Below are positions 16,302-24,770 of a stretch of DNA of 64,000 bases, piece by piece. Numbering within the stretch: position 1 is the stretch's first letter; each line of letters opens with the position of its first letter. Below the pieces are notes generated by a model. The model made no database searches. It was not told the DNA's origin and worked only from the letters and a program-made list of their open reading frames with translations. The position numbers and the translations under genes are program-made. This stretch comes from Actinopolyspora halophila DSM 43834 (GTDB lineage Bacteria; Actinomycetota; Actinomycetes; Mycobacteriales; Pseudonocardiaceae), in assembly GCF_000371785.1 (NCBI RefSeq), contig NZ_AQUI01000002.1, positions 3,823,276 through 3,887,275 of the forward strand. Direction: 5' to 3'.

Positions 16302-17927
16302 ATGACGACTGAAACCTCGGCCGAGATCGCCGATCCTTCGCTGGCACGGGAGGCCGAGCCCCTGGTCCAGCGGCTGGTCAACGACCAGGCCGCGAGCAAG
16401 CTCGCTGCCGGAGATCCGACGCTCTGGGGGACCGACGCCGAGGAGGAGGCGGCCGCCCGACTGTCGTGGACGACGTTGCACGAAACGTCCCGCGGGCTGC
16501 TCGCCGAGATCGACGCACTGCGCGCGGAACTGCACGAGGAGGGGCTGCACCGCGTGGTGCTCGCCGGCATGGGCGGTTCCTCGCTGGCTCCCGAGGTCAT
16601 CACCGCGACCGCGGAGACCGCGATGGTCGTGCTCGACACGACGGACCCGGCCCAGGTCGCCGATGCCCTGGAAGGCGAGCTGGACCGCACGGTGGTGGTC
16701 GTCTCCTCCAAGTCGGGGACCACGGTGGAGACCGACTGCCACCGGCGGATCTTCGAGCAGGCCTTTTCCGAGGAGGGCATCGACCCCGCCCGCCGCATGG
16801 TCGTGGTGACCGACCCCGGCTCGCCGCTGCAGGAGCTGGCCGAGGAGTCCGGTTACCGCAAGGTCTTCGCCGCGGACCCGAACGTCGGGGGACGTTACTC
16901 CGCGCTGAGCGCCTTCGGGCTGGTTCCGGCCGGACTGGCCGGGGCCGACATCGCCGGGCTGCTCGACGACGCCGCGGCCGCTTTCCCCGCGCTCGCCTCC
17001 GATGACGAGTCCAACCCGGCGATCCGGCTCTCCGCCGCACTGGCCGCCGCCCACGGGAACGGCGCGGAGAAGGTCGTTTTCGCCGACAGCGGCTCCGGGA
17101 TCGTCGGCTTCAGCGACTGGGTGGAACAGCTGATCGCCGAGTCCACCGGCAAGGCCGGGACCGGGTTGCTGCCCGTTCCGGTGGAGAACGTGGAGGCCAC
17201 CGGCTTCGCCACCGCGGGTGGGGAGGCCACCCCGGTCGCCATCGGTCCGCCGGACGGAACCGCCTCGATCAGCACTCAGGGCCCGCTCGGCGGAATGATG
17301 CTGCTGTGGGAGTTCGCCACGGCGCTCGCGGGCAGGCTGATCGGGATCAACCCGTTCGACCAGCCCGATGTCGAAGCCGCCAAGGAGGCCACGCGCGGCC
17401 TGCTGGACGGTCCGGCAGGCGGGCCGATCGCCACCCCGGCGGTGGTGGACGGTTCGATCGAGGTCCATCCCTCGGGTGACTGGCTCTCCCCCGGTGTCGG
17501 GACGGTGGCCGAGGCGCTGCGGGCCCTGGTCACCGCGGCCCCGAAGAGCGGCTACCTGGCCGTGCAGGCCTATCTGGACCGGCTGGACGACGCCTCGATC
17601 AGCGTGCTGCGGCCCGAGCTGGGCCGGCGCAGTGGGCTGCAGACGACCTTCGGCTGGGGGCCGCGTTTTCTGCACTCCACCGGCCAGTACCACAAGGGCG
17701 GGCACCAGAACGGGGTCTTCCTCCAGGTGACGGGTAGCCCCGGAGCGGATCTGGACGTCCCCGGACGCCCCTACACCCTGGCCGGTCTGCAGCGCGCGCA
17801 GGCGCTCGGGGACGGCCAGGTCCTCGCGCAGCAGAACCGCCCGGTGCTCCGCCTGCACCTGACCGACCGCGCCGCCGGACTGGTGGAACTGGTCAAGGCG
17901 GTGCAGGATTTGCGTGCGGCCGGCTGA
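16302..17927 (+). CDS. pgi: Glucose-6-phosphate isomerase (SIS-type)
   Basis: Interconverts glucose-6-phosphate and fructose-6-phosphate, linking glycolysis to the pathway encoded around it. 541 residues with tandem sugar-isomerase domains: GMGGSSLAPEVI, VVVSSKSGTTVETD (phosphate-binding Ser/Thr loop) and, near the C-terminus, QYHKGGHQNGVFLQ with the catalytic-region His and Lys. This is the sequence type seen in transaldolase/PGI fusions and in tal-adjacent stand-alone genes. The ATG at 16302 follows AAGGAAC; an in-frame TTG 30 bases upstream is less likely. Confidence 0.93.
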   Translation: MTTETSAEIADPSLAREAEPLVQRLVNDQAASKLAAGDPTLWGTDAEEEAAARLSWTTLHETSRGLLAEIDALRAELHEEGLHRVVLAGMGGSSLAPEVITATAETAMVVLDTTDPAQVADALEGELDRTVVVVSSKSGTTVETDCHRRIFEQAFSEEGIDPARRMVVVTDPGSPLQELAEESGYRKVFAADPNVGGRYSALSAFGLVPAGLAGADIAGLLDDAAAAFPALASDDESNPAIRLSAALAAAHGNGAEKVVFADSGSGIVGFSDWVEQLIAESTGKAGTGLLPVPVENVEATGFATAGGEATPVAIGPPDGTASISTQGPLGGMMLLWEFATALAGRLIGINPFDQPDVEAAKEATRGLLDGPAGGPIATPAVVDGSIEVHPSGDWLSPGVGTVAEALRALVTAAPKSGYLAVQAYLDRLDDASISVLRPELGRRSGLQTTFGWGPRFLHSTGQYHKGGHQNGVFLQVTGSPGADLDVPGRPYTLAGLQRAQALGDGQVLAQQNRPVLRLHLTDRAAGLVELVKAVQDLRAAG

Positions 17928-17956
17928 GGCGCGGATCTAGCAGGAAAGGACGAGAC

Positions 17957-19486
17957 GTGAGCTCCCCTGAGCACAATCCACTGCGCGACCCCAGGGACAA
18001 ACGGTTGCCGCGCATCGCGGGACCGGCCGGTCTGACCATATTCGGGGTCACCGGCGACCTGTCGCGCAAGAAACTGATGCCGGCCATCTACGATCTCTCC
18101 AACCGGGGGCTGCTGCCCCCGGGATTCGCCCTCACCGGCGTGGCCCGGCGGGAGTGGGAGAACCAGGACTTCGGCGACGTCGTCTACGAGGCGGTCAAGG
18201 AGAACGCGCGCACACCCTTCCACCAGGCCGTCTGGGACCGGCTCGCCGAGGGCATCCGCTTCGTCTCCGGCAGCTTCGACGACCCGGGCACTTTCGAGCG
18301 GCTGAGCCAGACGATCAAGGAGCTCGACGAGGAGCGCGGCACCGGAGGCAACCACGCCTTCTACCTCTCGGTTCCGCCGGGAGCGTTCCAGACCGTGCTG
18401 ACCAACCTGTCCCAGTCGGGGCTCGCCGAGCAGACCGAGGACGAGTGGCGCCGGGTCGTGATCGAGAAGCCCTTCGGGCACGATCTGGAGAGCGCGAAGG
18501 AACTCAACCGGACCGTCAACGAGGTCTTCCCCGAGGACTCGGTGTTCCGCATCGACCACTACCTCGGCAAGGAGACGGTGCAGAACATCCTCGCGCTGCG
18601 CTTCGCCAACCAGCTGTTCGAACCGCTGTGGAACGCCCACTACGTCGACCACGTGCAGATCACCATGGCCGAGGACATCGGGCTCGGCGGTCGCGCGGGC
18701 TACTACGACGGGATCGGCGCCGCCCGCGACGTGATCCAGAACCACCTGCTCCAGCTGCTCGCGCTGACCGCCATGGAGGAGCCGCTCTCGTTCTCCCCGG
18801 GCGACCTGCGCGCGGAGAAGAGCAAGGTGCTCTCGGCCACCAAACCGGTCGGCCCCTTCGCCCAGACCACGGCGCGCGGCCAGTACACCGGCGGTTGGCA
18901 GGGTGGCCAGCAGGTTCCCGGGCTGCACGAGGAGGGCGGTTTCGCCTCCGACTCCAAGACGGAGACCTTCGCGGCGATCACCCTGGAGATCGAGAACCGC
19001 CGTTGGGCCGGGGTACCGTTCTACCTGCGCACCGGCAAGCGGCTCGGCAGGCGGGTCACCGAGATCGCCGTGGTGTTCAATCGCGCGCCCCACCTGCCGT
19101 TCGACGACACCATGACCGAGGAGCTCGGTCAGAACGCGCTGGTGATCCGGGTGCAGCCGGACGAGGGCGTCACCATGAGGTTCGGGGCCAAGGTGCCGGG
19201 CACCTCGATGGAGGTGCGCGACGTGACGATGGACTTCGGCTACGGGCACTCCTTCACCGAGTCCTCGCCCGAGGCCTACGAGCGGCTGCTGCTGGACGTG
19301 CTGCTCGGCGAGCCGTCGCTGTTCCCCGTGAACGAGGAAGTCGAACTGTCCTGGGAGATCCTCGACCCGATTCTGGACTACTGGGCCCAGCACGGGTACC
19401 CGGAGAAGTACAAGGCAGGAAGCTGGGGGCCACCGTCGGCGGAGACGATGCTGGCCCGCACTGGACGCGTCTGGAGGCGGCCTTGA
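17957..19486 (+). CDS. zwf: Glucose-6-phosphate 1-dehydrogenase
   Basis: First oxidative step of the pentose-phosphate pathway, producing NADPH and 6-phosphogluconolactone. 509 residues with the coenzyme motif GVTGDLSRKKLMPAIYDL, the substrate/active-site motif RIDHYLGKETVQNI and the C-terminal PEAYERLLLDVLLGE. The start GTG follows AGGAAAGGACG. Its stop overlaps the opcA start (TTGA), consistent with the known pairing of OpcA and G6PDH. Confidence 0.97.
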   Translation: MSSPEHNPLRDPRDKRLPRIAGPAGLTIFGVTGDLSRKKLMPAIYDLSNRGLLPPGFALTGVARREWENQDFGDVVYEAVKENARTPFHQAVWDRLAEGIRFVSGSFDDPGTFERLSQTIKELDEERGTGGNHAFYLSVPPGAFQTVLTNLSQSGLAEQTEDEWRRVVIEKPFGHDLESAKELNRTVNEVFPEDSVFRIDHYLGKETVQNILALRFANQLFEPLWNAHYVDHVQITMAEDIGLGGRAGYYDGIGAARDVIQNHLLQLLALTAMEEPLSFSPGDLRAEKSKVLSATKPVGPFAQTTARGQYTGGWQGGQQVPGLHEEGGFASDSKTETFAAITLEIENRRWAGVPFYLRTGKRLGRRVTEIAVVFNRAPHLPFDDTMTEELGQNALVIRVQPDEGVTMRFGAKVPGTSMEVRDVTMDFGYGHSFTESSPEAYERLLLDVLLGEPSLFPVNEEVELSWEILDPILDYWAQHGYPEKYKAGSWGPPSAETMLARTGRVWRRP

Positions 19487-20457
19487 TCGTCGATCTGCCC
19501 TCCACCACCACCTCGCAGGTCAACAAGAAGATGGTCGAGCTGCGGGAGTCCGGTGGTGCCGTAGCACTCGGCAGGGTGCTGACACTGGTCATCGTCACCG
19601 ACGACAGCTCGGAGACCGAACAGGCCATCCAGGCGGCCAACGAGGCCAGCCGGGAACACCCGGCGCGGGTGATCGTGGTCGCCAAGGGGGCACGGCAGGC
19701 CGCCGCCAGGCTCGACGCGCAGATCCGCATCGGCGGCGACGCGGGCGCCTCGGAGGTCGTGGTCCTGCGGGTGTACGGCGAGTTGGCCGACGAGGGGGCT
19801 GCCTCCGTCGTGCCGCTGCTGCTCCCGGACGCTCCGGTGGTGGCCTGGTGGCCCAACGACTCCCCCGAGTACCCGGCCGAGGACCCGGTCGGGGCGCTGG
19901 CCCACCGCAGGATCACCGACGCCGCCGCGGAGCCCGACCCGATCGACGCGCTCAGTGCCAGGGCCAGGTCCTACGTGGATGGCGACACCGATCTGGCCTG
20001 GACCCGGCTGACCTCGTGGCGCGCCCTGCTCGCCGCGGCCCTGGACCAGCCGCCGTTCGAACCGATCCGGGGCGCCACCGTCTCCGGCGAGGCCGACTCC
20101 CCGTCCACCGATCTGCTGGCGGGCTGGCTCGCCTCCAGCCTGGACATCCCGGTTCACCGGAAGGTGAGCCAGGAGGGGCCGGGAATCGTCTCCGCCGCGC
20201 TGGAGCGTCCGAGCGGCAACGTCGAGGTGGTCCGTCCGGACGGCAAGATCGGCTACCTCACCCAGCCGGGGCAGCCCGACCGCCGGGTGGCGCTGGAACG
20301 TCGCGCCGTCCGGGACTGCCTGGCCGAGGAGCTGCGCAGGCTGGGACCGGACGAGATCTACGAGAGCACCCTGCGCGGGCTATCCGAGGTCGTTCGCGGG
20401 GCCTCGAACGAGCACACCGAGGAGTCCGAACCGGTATCGGCGGGGCAGCAGTCATGA
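19483..20457 (+). CDS. opcA: Glucose-6-phosphate dehydrogenase assembly protein OpcA
   Basis: 324 residues. OpcA supports assembly and activity of Zwf in cyanobacteria and actinobacteria. It starts at the TTG overlapping the zwf stop, giving LIVDLPSTTTSQVNKKMVEL, the conserved family beginning. The middle contains the surface motif DAPVVAWWPNDSPEYPAEDP. The frame upstream of this codon is antisense or out-of-frame zwf and was discarded. ATGA overlap with pgl downstream. Confidence 0.95.
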   Translation: MIVDLPSTTTSQVNKKMVELRESGGAVALGRVLTLVIVTDDSSETEQAIQAANEASREHPARVIVVAKGARQAAARLDAQIRIGGDAGASEVVVLRVYGELADEGAASVVPLLLPDAPVVAWWPNDSPEYPAEDPVGALAHRRITDAAAEPDPIDALSARARSYVDGDTDLAWTRLTSWRALLAAALDQPPFEPIRGATVSGEADSPSTDLLAGWLASSLDIPVHRKVSQEGPGIVSAALERPSGNVEVVRPDGKIGYLTQPGQPDRRVALERRAVRDCLAEELRRLGPDEIYESTLRGLSEVVRGASNEHTEESEPVSAGQQS

Positions 20458-21254
20458 GCGACGACGAGATCATGGTGCACTCCGACACGGACGTGCTGAC
20501 CGAGGCCGCCGCCGCGCGGCTGATCACCAGGATCGTGGACGCCCAGCAGGCGCGGGGGATCGCCTCGATCGTGCTGACCGGCGGCGGCACGGGCATCGGG
20601 GTGCTGCGCAAGGTGCGGGAATCGTCCGCTCACGCGGCCGTGGACTGGTCCGCGGTGAACGTGTTCTGGGGGGACGAGCGCTTCCTCCCCGCAGGGGACG
20701 GTGAGCGCAACGAGACCCAGGCCCGCCAGGCCCTGCTCGACCACGTCCCGCTCGATCCGTCCCGGGTGCACCCGATGGCTCCCTCGGACGGCCGGTTCGG
20801 TTCCGATGTGGACGCGGCAGCGGAGCACTACGCCGCCGTGCTCGGCACGCTCGCCGAGACGGGTTCGGACAGACCGGTTCCCCGGTTCGACGTGCTGATG
20901 CTGGGCGTCGGCGAGGAGGGGCACACCGCTTCGCTGTTCCCGGCGACCCCGTACGTGCGGGACACCGAGCACGTGGTGCTCGGGGTGCACGACTGCCCCA
21001 AGCCCCCCGCGGAGCGGATCTCGCTGACGCTGCCCGCCATCGGGTCCGCCGCCGAGGTGTGGTTGATGGCCGGTGGCGCGGGCAAGGCGGAGGCGGTGTC
21101 GCGCGCGCTGGGCGGCGCGCACGCCGTCGACGTTCCCGCGGCCGGTGCCCGCGGCAGGCAGCGCACGCTGTGGATGCTGGACCGGCAGGCCGCGGCCGAT
21201 TCGGCGGCGGTGACCGCCCCGGCGACGCCGGAGCAGGGCACCACCCCGCCGTGA
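20454..21254 (+). CDS. pgl: 6-phosphogluconolactonase
   Basis: Hydrolyses the zwf product to 6-phosphogluconate. 266 residues of the glucosamine-6-phosphate isomerase-like fold with SIVLTGGGTGIGVL, NVFWGDERFLP and the active-site motif LMLGVGEEGHTASLFPATP. Starts at the ATG overlapping the opcA stop. Last gene of the pentose-phosphate series, followed by a hairpin. 6-phosphogluconate dehydrogenase is not in this window. Confidence 0.95.
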   Translation: MSDDEIMVHSDTDVLTEAAAARLITRIVDAQQARGIASIVLTGGGTGIGVLRKVRESSAHAAVDWSAVNVFWGDERFLPAGDGERNETQARQALLDHVPLDPSRVHPMAPSDGRFGSDVDAAAEHYAAVLGTLAETGSDRPVPRFDVLMLGVGEEGHTASLFPATPYVRDTEHVVLGVHDCPKPPAERISLTLPAIGSAAEVWLMAGGAGKAEAVSRALGGAHAVDVPAAGARGRQRTLWMLDRQAAADSAAVTAPATPEQGTTPP

Positions 21255-21311
21255 CGCCGCCTACCGGGGACGCCGTCCGGTGAGGACGCCGCCCTGACGA
21301 ACTGCTCCGGT

Positions 21312-21343
21312 CCCACGGTCGTCGGCCCGCCGACGACCGTGGG
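21312..21343 (+). terminator. Terminator-like hairpin after pgl
   Basis: Perfect 14-bp arms at 21312-21325 and 21330-21343 with a 4-nt loop, 57 bases after the pgl stop. It probably ends the pentose-phosphate operon. No T-tract. Confidence 0.7.
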
Positions 21344-21531
21344 CCGGGAACCGGCGCTGGTGAGCCAGGTGGTGGTCGCGTTCCGGTGATCGCGAATCCG
21401 TTCACCCCGAAATCCCGCCTTCCGGTTGTACCCACCCCTCGGGACCAAGCGCGAAACGACCTCTCTGGAACGACTCCGGGGTGGCCGGTTTCGCGCGAAG
21501 CGCCGCGCTCGGACGGAGGCCTGCGACGTCC

Positions 21532-21933
21532 TCAAACGCCGCGCTGGGTCAGCCCGTACAACGTGCCCTCCGGATCGGCGAACTGCGCCCAGCGGGTCTG
21601 CCCGCTGGGGTCCCACGGCGCGGGCTGGGGGTCCACCGGAAAGCGCACTCCCCGTCCGGCCAGGGACGTGAACGTCGCGTCGAGGTCGTCGCAGTCGAAC
21701 CACACGTGGCTCATCTCGCCCAGCCGCCTGCGCACGAGCCCGCGAACCTCCGGATCGCCCTTCGCGATCACCAGGTACGTCGTCGCTTCCGGGATGCGCA
21801 CCTCGATCCAGCGGGAGCTCTCGCCGTAGGCCGCGTCGGCCTGCACCTCGAACCCGAGCGTTTCCGTGCAGAAGTCGAGCACCCGCTGCTGGTCCTCCGC
21901 GTAGAGGACGACGAACTTGGGATTGGTGATCAT
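21532..21933 (-). CDS. VOC-family (glyoxalase/bleomycin-resistance-like) protein
   Basis: 133 residues with a paired beta-alpha-beta-beta-beta layout: ITNPKFVVLYAEDQQRVLDF, LGFEVQADAAYGESSRWIEV, a middle strand MSHVWFDCDDLDATF and the C-terminal QFADPEGTLYGL motif. VOC proteins bind a metal and act as dioxygenases, isomerases or drug-binding proteins; this one cannot be assigned further. The ATG at 21933 was chosen because the upstream frame lacks conserved residues. Confidence 0.85.
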   Translation of the reverse strand: MITNPKFVVLYAEDQQRVLDFCTETLGFEVQADAAYGESSRWIEVRIPEATTYLVIAKGDPEVRGLVRRRLGEMSHVWFDCDDLDATFTSLAGRGVRFPVDPQPAPWDPSGQTRWAQFADPEGTLYGLTQRGV

Positions 21934-22106
21934 CGGGAAACCTCGCACCCGCCGAAGAGTTCTTCCGAACCAACGGTAGGGCCAGTCCCCGGCCGAGCCG
22001 TCCGCGAACACACTCGCGGTCCCCTTTCCGGTGACGGAATCCGGGCACGGGCTCCTCCCGCTCGCACGGCAGGCTCGGAGCCCCCCGCCCGCTCCCACCG
22101 GAATCG

Positions 22107-22205
22107 GCACGCGTCACGATTCGACCGGGGTCCGGCTCACCACCACACCGTCGTGATCGCTGAGCAGGTACTCGCCCGGAACGAAGCCGACCCCGCCGAA
22201 CTCCA
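22107..22205. repeat. Direct repeat, left copy (rraA 3'-end duplicate)
   Basis: This stretch is repeated at 23594-23692 with one mismatch seen by eye (CACACCG versus CACCCCG). The right copy is the 3' end of the rraA-like gene. The two copies bracket the antitoxin/PIN genes. Confidence 0.9.
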
Positions 22206-22216
22206 TCCCGTCGATG
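22114..22216 (-). pseudogene. rraA-like gene fragment with internal deletion
   Basis: Minus-strand translation gives [18 protein letters not shown] and the same C-terminus ([10 protein letters not shown]) as the intact rraA-like gene at 23601-24083. Compared with that gene, 26 codons between two EFG motifs are missing in frame, consistent with recombination between the two CCGAACTCCA copies in the parent. Nothing upstream of IDG matches, so it is a fragment. Confidence 0.88.
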
Positions 22217-22301
22217 CGTGGCGCCGACGACGCCGCCTTCCGATCCCGGCCCACCACGGTCGATGCGACGACGCCACGGGAGGGCGCGACCTCGCAAGAT
22301 C

Positions 22302-22323
22302 CGAATTTTTCGAATTTTTCGAA
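22302..22323 (+). promoter_or_regulatory. AT-rich tandem repeat upstream of antitoxin
   Basis: Two tandem copies of CGAATTTTT plus a partial third create two TTCGAA palindromes in otherwise GC-rich DNA, about 75 bases before the antitoxin start. Location and symmetry fit an operator/promoter for an autoregulated antitoxin. Inference only. Confidence 0.45.
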
Positions 22324-22397
22324 TAAGCGTCTGCACTGGCACGTGTCGGGGAACGAGTGGTCCGCGCGGACCGCTGTGCATCGAGGGAGGGTCACCG

Positions 22398-22877
22398 ATG
22401 ACCGCGACGATGCAGGACCAGACTGTGCTACCTCCGGATGCCGGTGAGGAGCAGAACCTGTTGGGCGCGCTGGCCAAGCAACTGGCCCGCGACGAGCAGG
22501 GCGGACACGCCCTGCTGTTGAGGCCGGATGGCAGCGAGGTCGAGTTGCCCGATCCCGTGTTCCAGGCGTTGCGTGATGTCGTCAGCGCGATGTCGCAGGG
22601 ATTGGCCATCACGGTGGCGCCGCACAGCACGATGCTGACCACCCAGGAGGCGGCCGACCTGCTGGGGATCTCGCGACCGACGTTGGTCAAACGGCTCGAG
22701 GCGGGCGAGATTCCCCACGTGCTGCACGGCCGTCACCGGAAGGTGCGGTTGAAAGATGTCGTGGCCTACCGGAACCGCGCGTGGCAGGAACGAGAGGAAG
22801 CGCTCGACGAGATGGGCGCCGCCGGCCAGGGGGCCGGTTTCTACGAGGACACCCTGCAGTCACTGCCACAGGAGTAG
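22398..22877 (+). CDS. Excisionase-type HTH antitoxin (VapB-like)
   Basis: 159 residues. A C-terminal MerR/excisionase-like HTH (TTQEAADLLGISRPTLVKRL, then GEIPHVLHGRHRKVRLKDVV) follows a helical N-terminal part with an acidic QNLLGALAKQLARDEQGG segment. This architecture is that of antitoxins placed directly before PIN-domain toxins. The toxin frame starts nine bases after this stop. The DNA-binding domain is intact, so autoregulation could persist although the toxin gene is broken. Confidence 0.85.
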   Translation: MTATMQDQTVLPPDAGEEQNLLGALAKQLARDEQGGHALLLRPDGSEVELPDPVFQALRDVVSAMSQGLAITVAPHSTMLTTQEAADLLGISRPTLVKRLEAGEIPHVLHGRHRKVRLKDVVAYRNRAWQEREEALDEMGAAGQGAGFYEDTLQSLPQE

Positions 22878-22886
22878 GAGCCCGCG

Positions 22887-23435
22887 GTGGCCTTCCCCGC
22901 CTTCCTGGACACGTGCGTGCTCGTTCCGGGCTAACTCAACGACACCCTGCTGCGGCTGGCCTCAGCGGAGACGTATCGCCCGCTGTGGTCCGCCGACGTG
23001 CTTGAGGAACTGCACCGCAACCTGGCCAGGATGACTTCCGAGGCGCAAGCCGACCATCGGCTGCGCAACATGCGGCGTCACTTCACCGATGCCGAGGTCA
23101 CCGGCTACGAGTCCTTGATACCGGCCATGACCAACGACGAGGGCGATCGTCATGTGCTGGCGGCCGCCGTGCGCGGAAACGCCGCCGTGATCGTCACCGC
23201 GAACCCGCGCCACTTCCCCGAGCGAGCGCTGAAGCCGTACGAGATCGAGGCCGTGCACCCCGACGAGTTCCTGCTCGACCAGCTCGACCTCTACCCGGCA
23301 CGGGTCATGGCCTGCCTGGCCCGGCAAGTCAGCGCCTACACCAGGGAGCCCACCACGATCGCGGGCTTGATGAACCGCCTCGAACGCACCGGCCTGCCGA
23401 AGTTCGCCGCCGAGATTCCGCGCCACCAGCAGTGA
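22887..23435 (+). pseudogene. PIN-domain toxin (VapC-like), interrupted by an in-frame stop
   Basis: From the GTG at 22887 the frame reads VAFPAFLDTCVLVPG, then TAA at codon 16 (22932-22934), then continues in the same frame as LNDTLLRLASAETYRPLWSA and on to the end. Homologs have a tyrosine-like residue at this point (PxYLxDTLLRLA), so a TAC/TAT-to-TAA change is the simplest explanation. The first catalytic Asp (codon 8) precedes the stop; later PIN acidic residues (TNDEGDRHVLAAAVRG) follow it. A restart at GTG 22998 would lack the first catalytic Asp. Confidence 0.88.
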
Positions 23436-23593
23436 CCGCCTCCTGCCCGGAGCGGACCGACCAGCTGTGCTGTCCCGGCCCGGTGGGACCGCCCCCGATC
23501 CGAACCTCAGGAGAGCACCCCGAGGAGCCAGAGCGATCAGGATCCCCTGCTGGGTCCCACGCACGAAGGGACGACGGTCCCGCCGGGGCCGGC

Positions 23594-23692
23594 GCACGCG
23601 TCACGATTCGACCGGGGTCCGGCTCACCACCACCCCGTCGTGATCGCTGAGCAGGTACTCGCCCGGAACGAAGCCGACCCCGCCGAACTCCA
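23594..23692. repeat. Direct repeat, right copy (3' end of rraA-like gene)
   Basis: Near-identical to 22107-22205. This copy is the native C-terminal coding part and stop of the rraA-like gene. Confidence 0.9.
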
Positions 23693-24083
23693 CGGTCACG
23701 TCCGCCTCCCCGGCACCGCTCTTGGAGCTCTTGCGCGGGTTCGTGCCCAGCGCGCGGACGCCGAACTCCATCCCGTCGATGACGGCGGAGTCGCGGATCG
23801 CGCCGTTGACGACGATCCCGCTCCAGCCGTTGGACCTGCCGAGCTCGGCGATGAGGTCGCCCACCAGCGCCGTGTGCACCGATCCCGCACCGTCGACGAC
23901 GAGCACGGCACCCTCTCCCGGTTCGGACAACGTCTTCTTGAGCAGCGCGTTGTCCTGGAAGCACCGCACCGTGCGGATCGGCCCGGAGAATACCTGGCGA
24001 GTGCCGAAACGGCGCAGCTGCAGATCGCAGCTGCGCACGTCTTCACCGTCGCGATCGGCGAGATCCGCCGTGGTTGTCGTCAT
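23601..24083 (-). CDS. rraA: RraA-like protein (ribonuclease E activity regulator / HMG aldolase family)
   Basis: 160 residues with the family core: [40 protein letters not shown], then [20 protein letters not shown] containing the Arg-Asp pair used for metal/substrate binding in the aldolase members. The family includes RraA inhibitors of RNase E and 4-hydroxy-4-methyl-2-oxoglutarate aldolases; sequence alone does not separate them. It lies 18 bp after the phosphopantetheinyl transferase gene and may be co-transcribed with it. Its 3' end is duplicated at 22107. Confidence 0.9.
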   Translation of the reverse strand: MTTTTADLADRDGEDVRSCDLQLRRFGTRQVFSGPIRTVRCFQDNALLKKTLSEPGEGAVLVVDGAGSVHTALVGDLIAELGRSNGWSGIVVNGAIRDSAVIDGMEFGVRALGTNPRKSSKSGAGEADVTVEFGGVGFVPGEYLLSDHDGVVVSRTPVES

Positions 24084-24101
24084 GGTCGATTGCCTTTCGT
24101 A

Positions 24102-24770
24102 TCAGCTGGTTGTCAGGTAGGGGTCACCGGCGCGGACGACCACCGCCGTGGCCACGAGTCCGGCCTCGGACACGGACCGGCCGGTGAACCCCGCGAGCGT
24201 CCCGTGCGTGGTTTCGACGGTGGGGACGGTCAGTTCGGCGCGGAAGCCACCGTCGGGGGCGAAGCTCACGAACGCGTCGGTGAAACCGAGCCAGCGGCCG
24301 GTCAGCGGGAACCACGCCTTGTACACGCTCTCCTTCGCGCTGAACAGCAGGCGGTCCCAGTTCCGGTCGGCGGGCAGCCGCGACAGCAGCTCCCGCTCCC
24401 CTTCGACGGTCACCTGTTCGAGCACCCCCGGGGGCAGCTCGCCGCCGGTCTCGGCGTCGATCCCCAGCGAGCGCACCGCTCCTTCCCGCGCGACGGCGGA
24501 GGCGCAGTAACCGGTGCAGTGCGTGATGCTGCCGACCACGCCCTCCGGCCAGAGTGGTTCCCGGTTCGTTCCACTGGGGACGGCGACCTCGCCGTGGTCG
24601 AGCCCGGCCAGCGCGCGGCGCGCGCAGCCGCGCGCCACGGTGAACTCCCGCCTGCGCTTGTGCACGGCTCTGGCGACGAACGGCTCCTCCTCCGGCAGCA
24701 GCCGGGCCCGCGGATCGTCGCCGAACGTCTCGGAGGAGACCACCTCCTCCGGCAGGATTCGCTCGATCAC
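24102..24770 (-). CDS. pptT: 4'-phosphopantetheinyl transferase (PptT/Sfp-type)
   Basis: 222 residues. Transfers phosphopantetheine from coenzyme A to carrier proteins of fatty-acid, polyketide or peptide synthases. Signatures: RGCARRALAG, SITHCTGYCASAVA, the metal-binding LGIDAE and the hallmark LLFSAKESVYKAWFPLTGRW. Starts with the GTG that overlaps the metallophosphoesterase stop (GTGA). The pairing with an upstream metallophosphoesterase is the same as PptT with PptH (Rv2794c-Rv2795c) in mycobacteria. Confidence 0.93.
   Translation of the reverse strand: MIERILPEEVVSSETFGDDPRARLLPEEEPFVARAVHKRRREFTVARGCARRALAGLDHGEVAVPSGTNREPLWPEGVVGSITHCTGYCASAVAREGAVRSLGIDAETGGELPPGVLEQVTVEGERELLSRLPADRNWDRLLFSAKESVYKAWFPLTGRWLGFTDAFVSFAPDGGFRAELTVPTVETTHGTLAGFTGRSVSEAGLVATAVVVRAGDPYLTTS

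Noticed and set aside
22932..22934. TAA in the PIN gene as a recoded codon
   Set aside because: Recoding to selenocysteine or pyrrolysine uses TGA or TAG, and no recoding element is seen; mutation or sequencing error is simpler.
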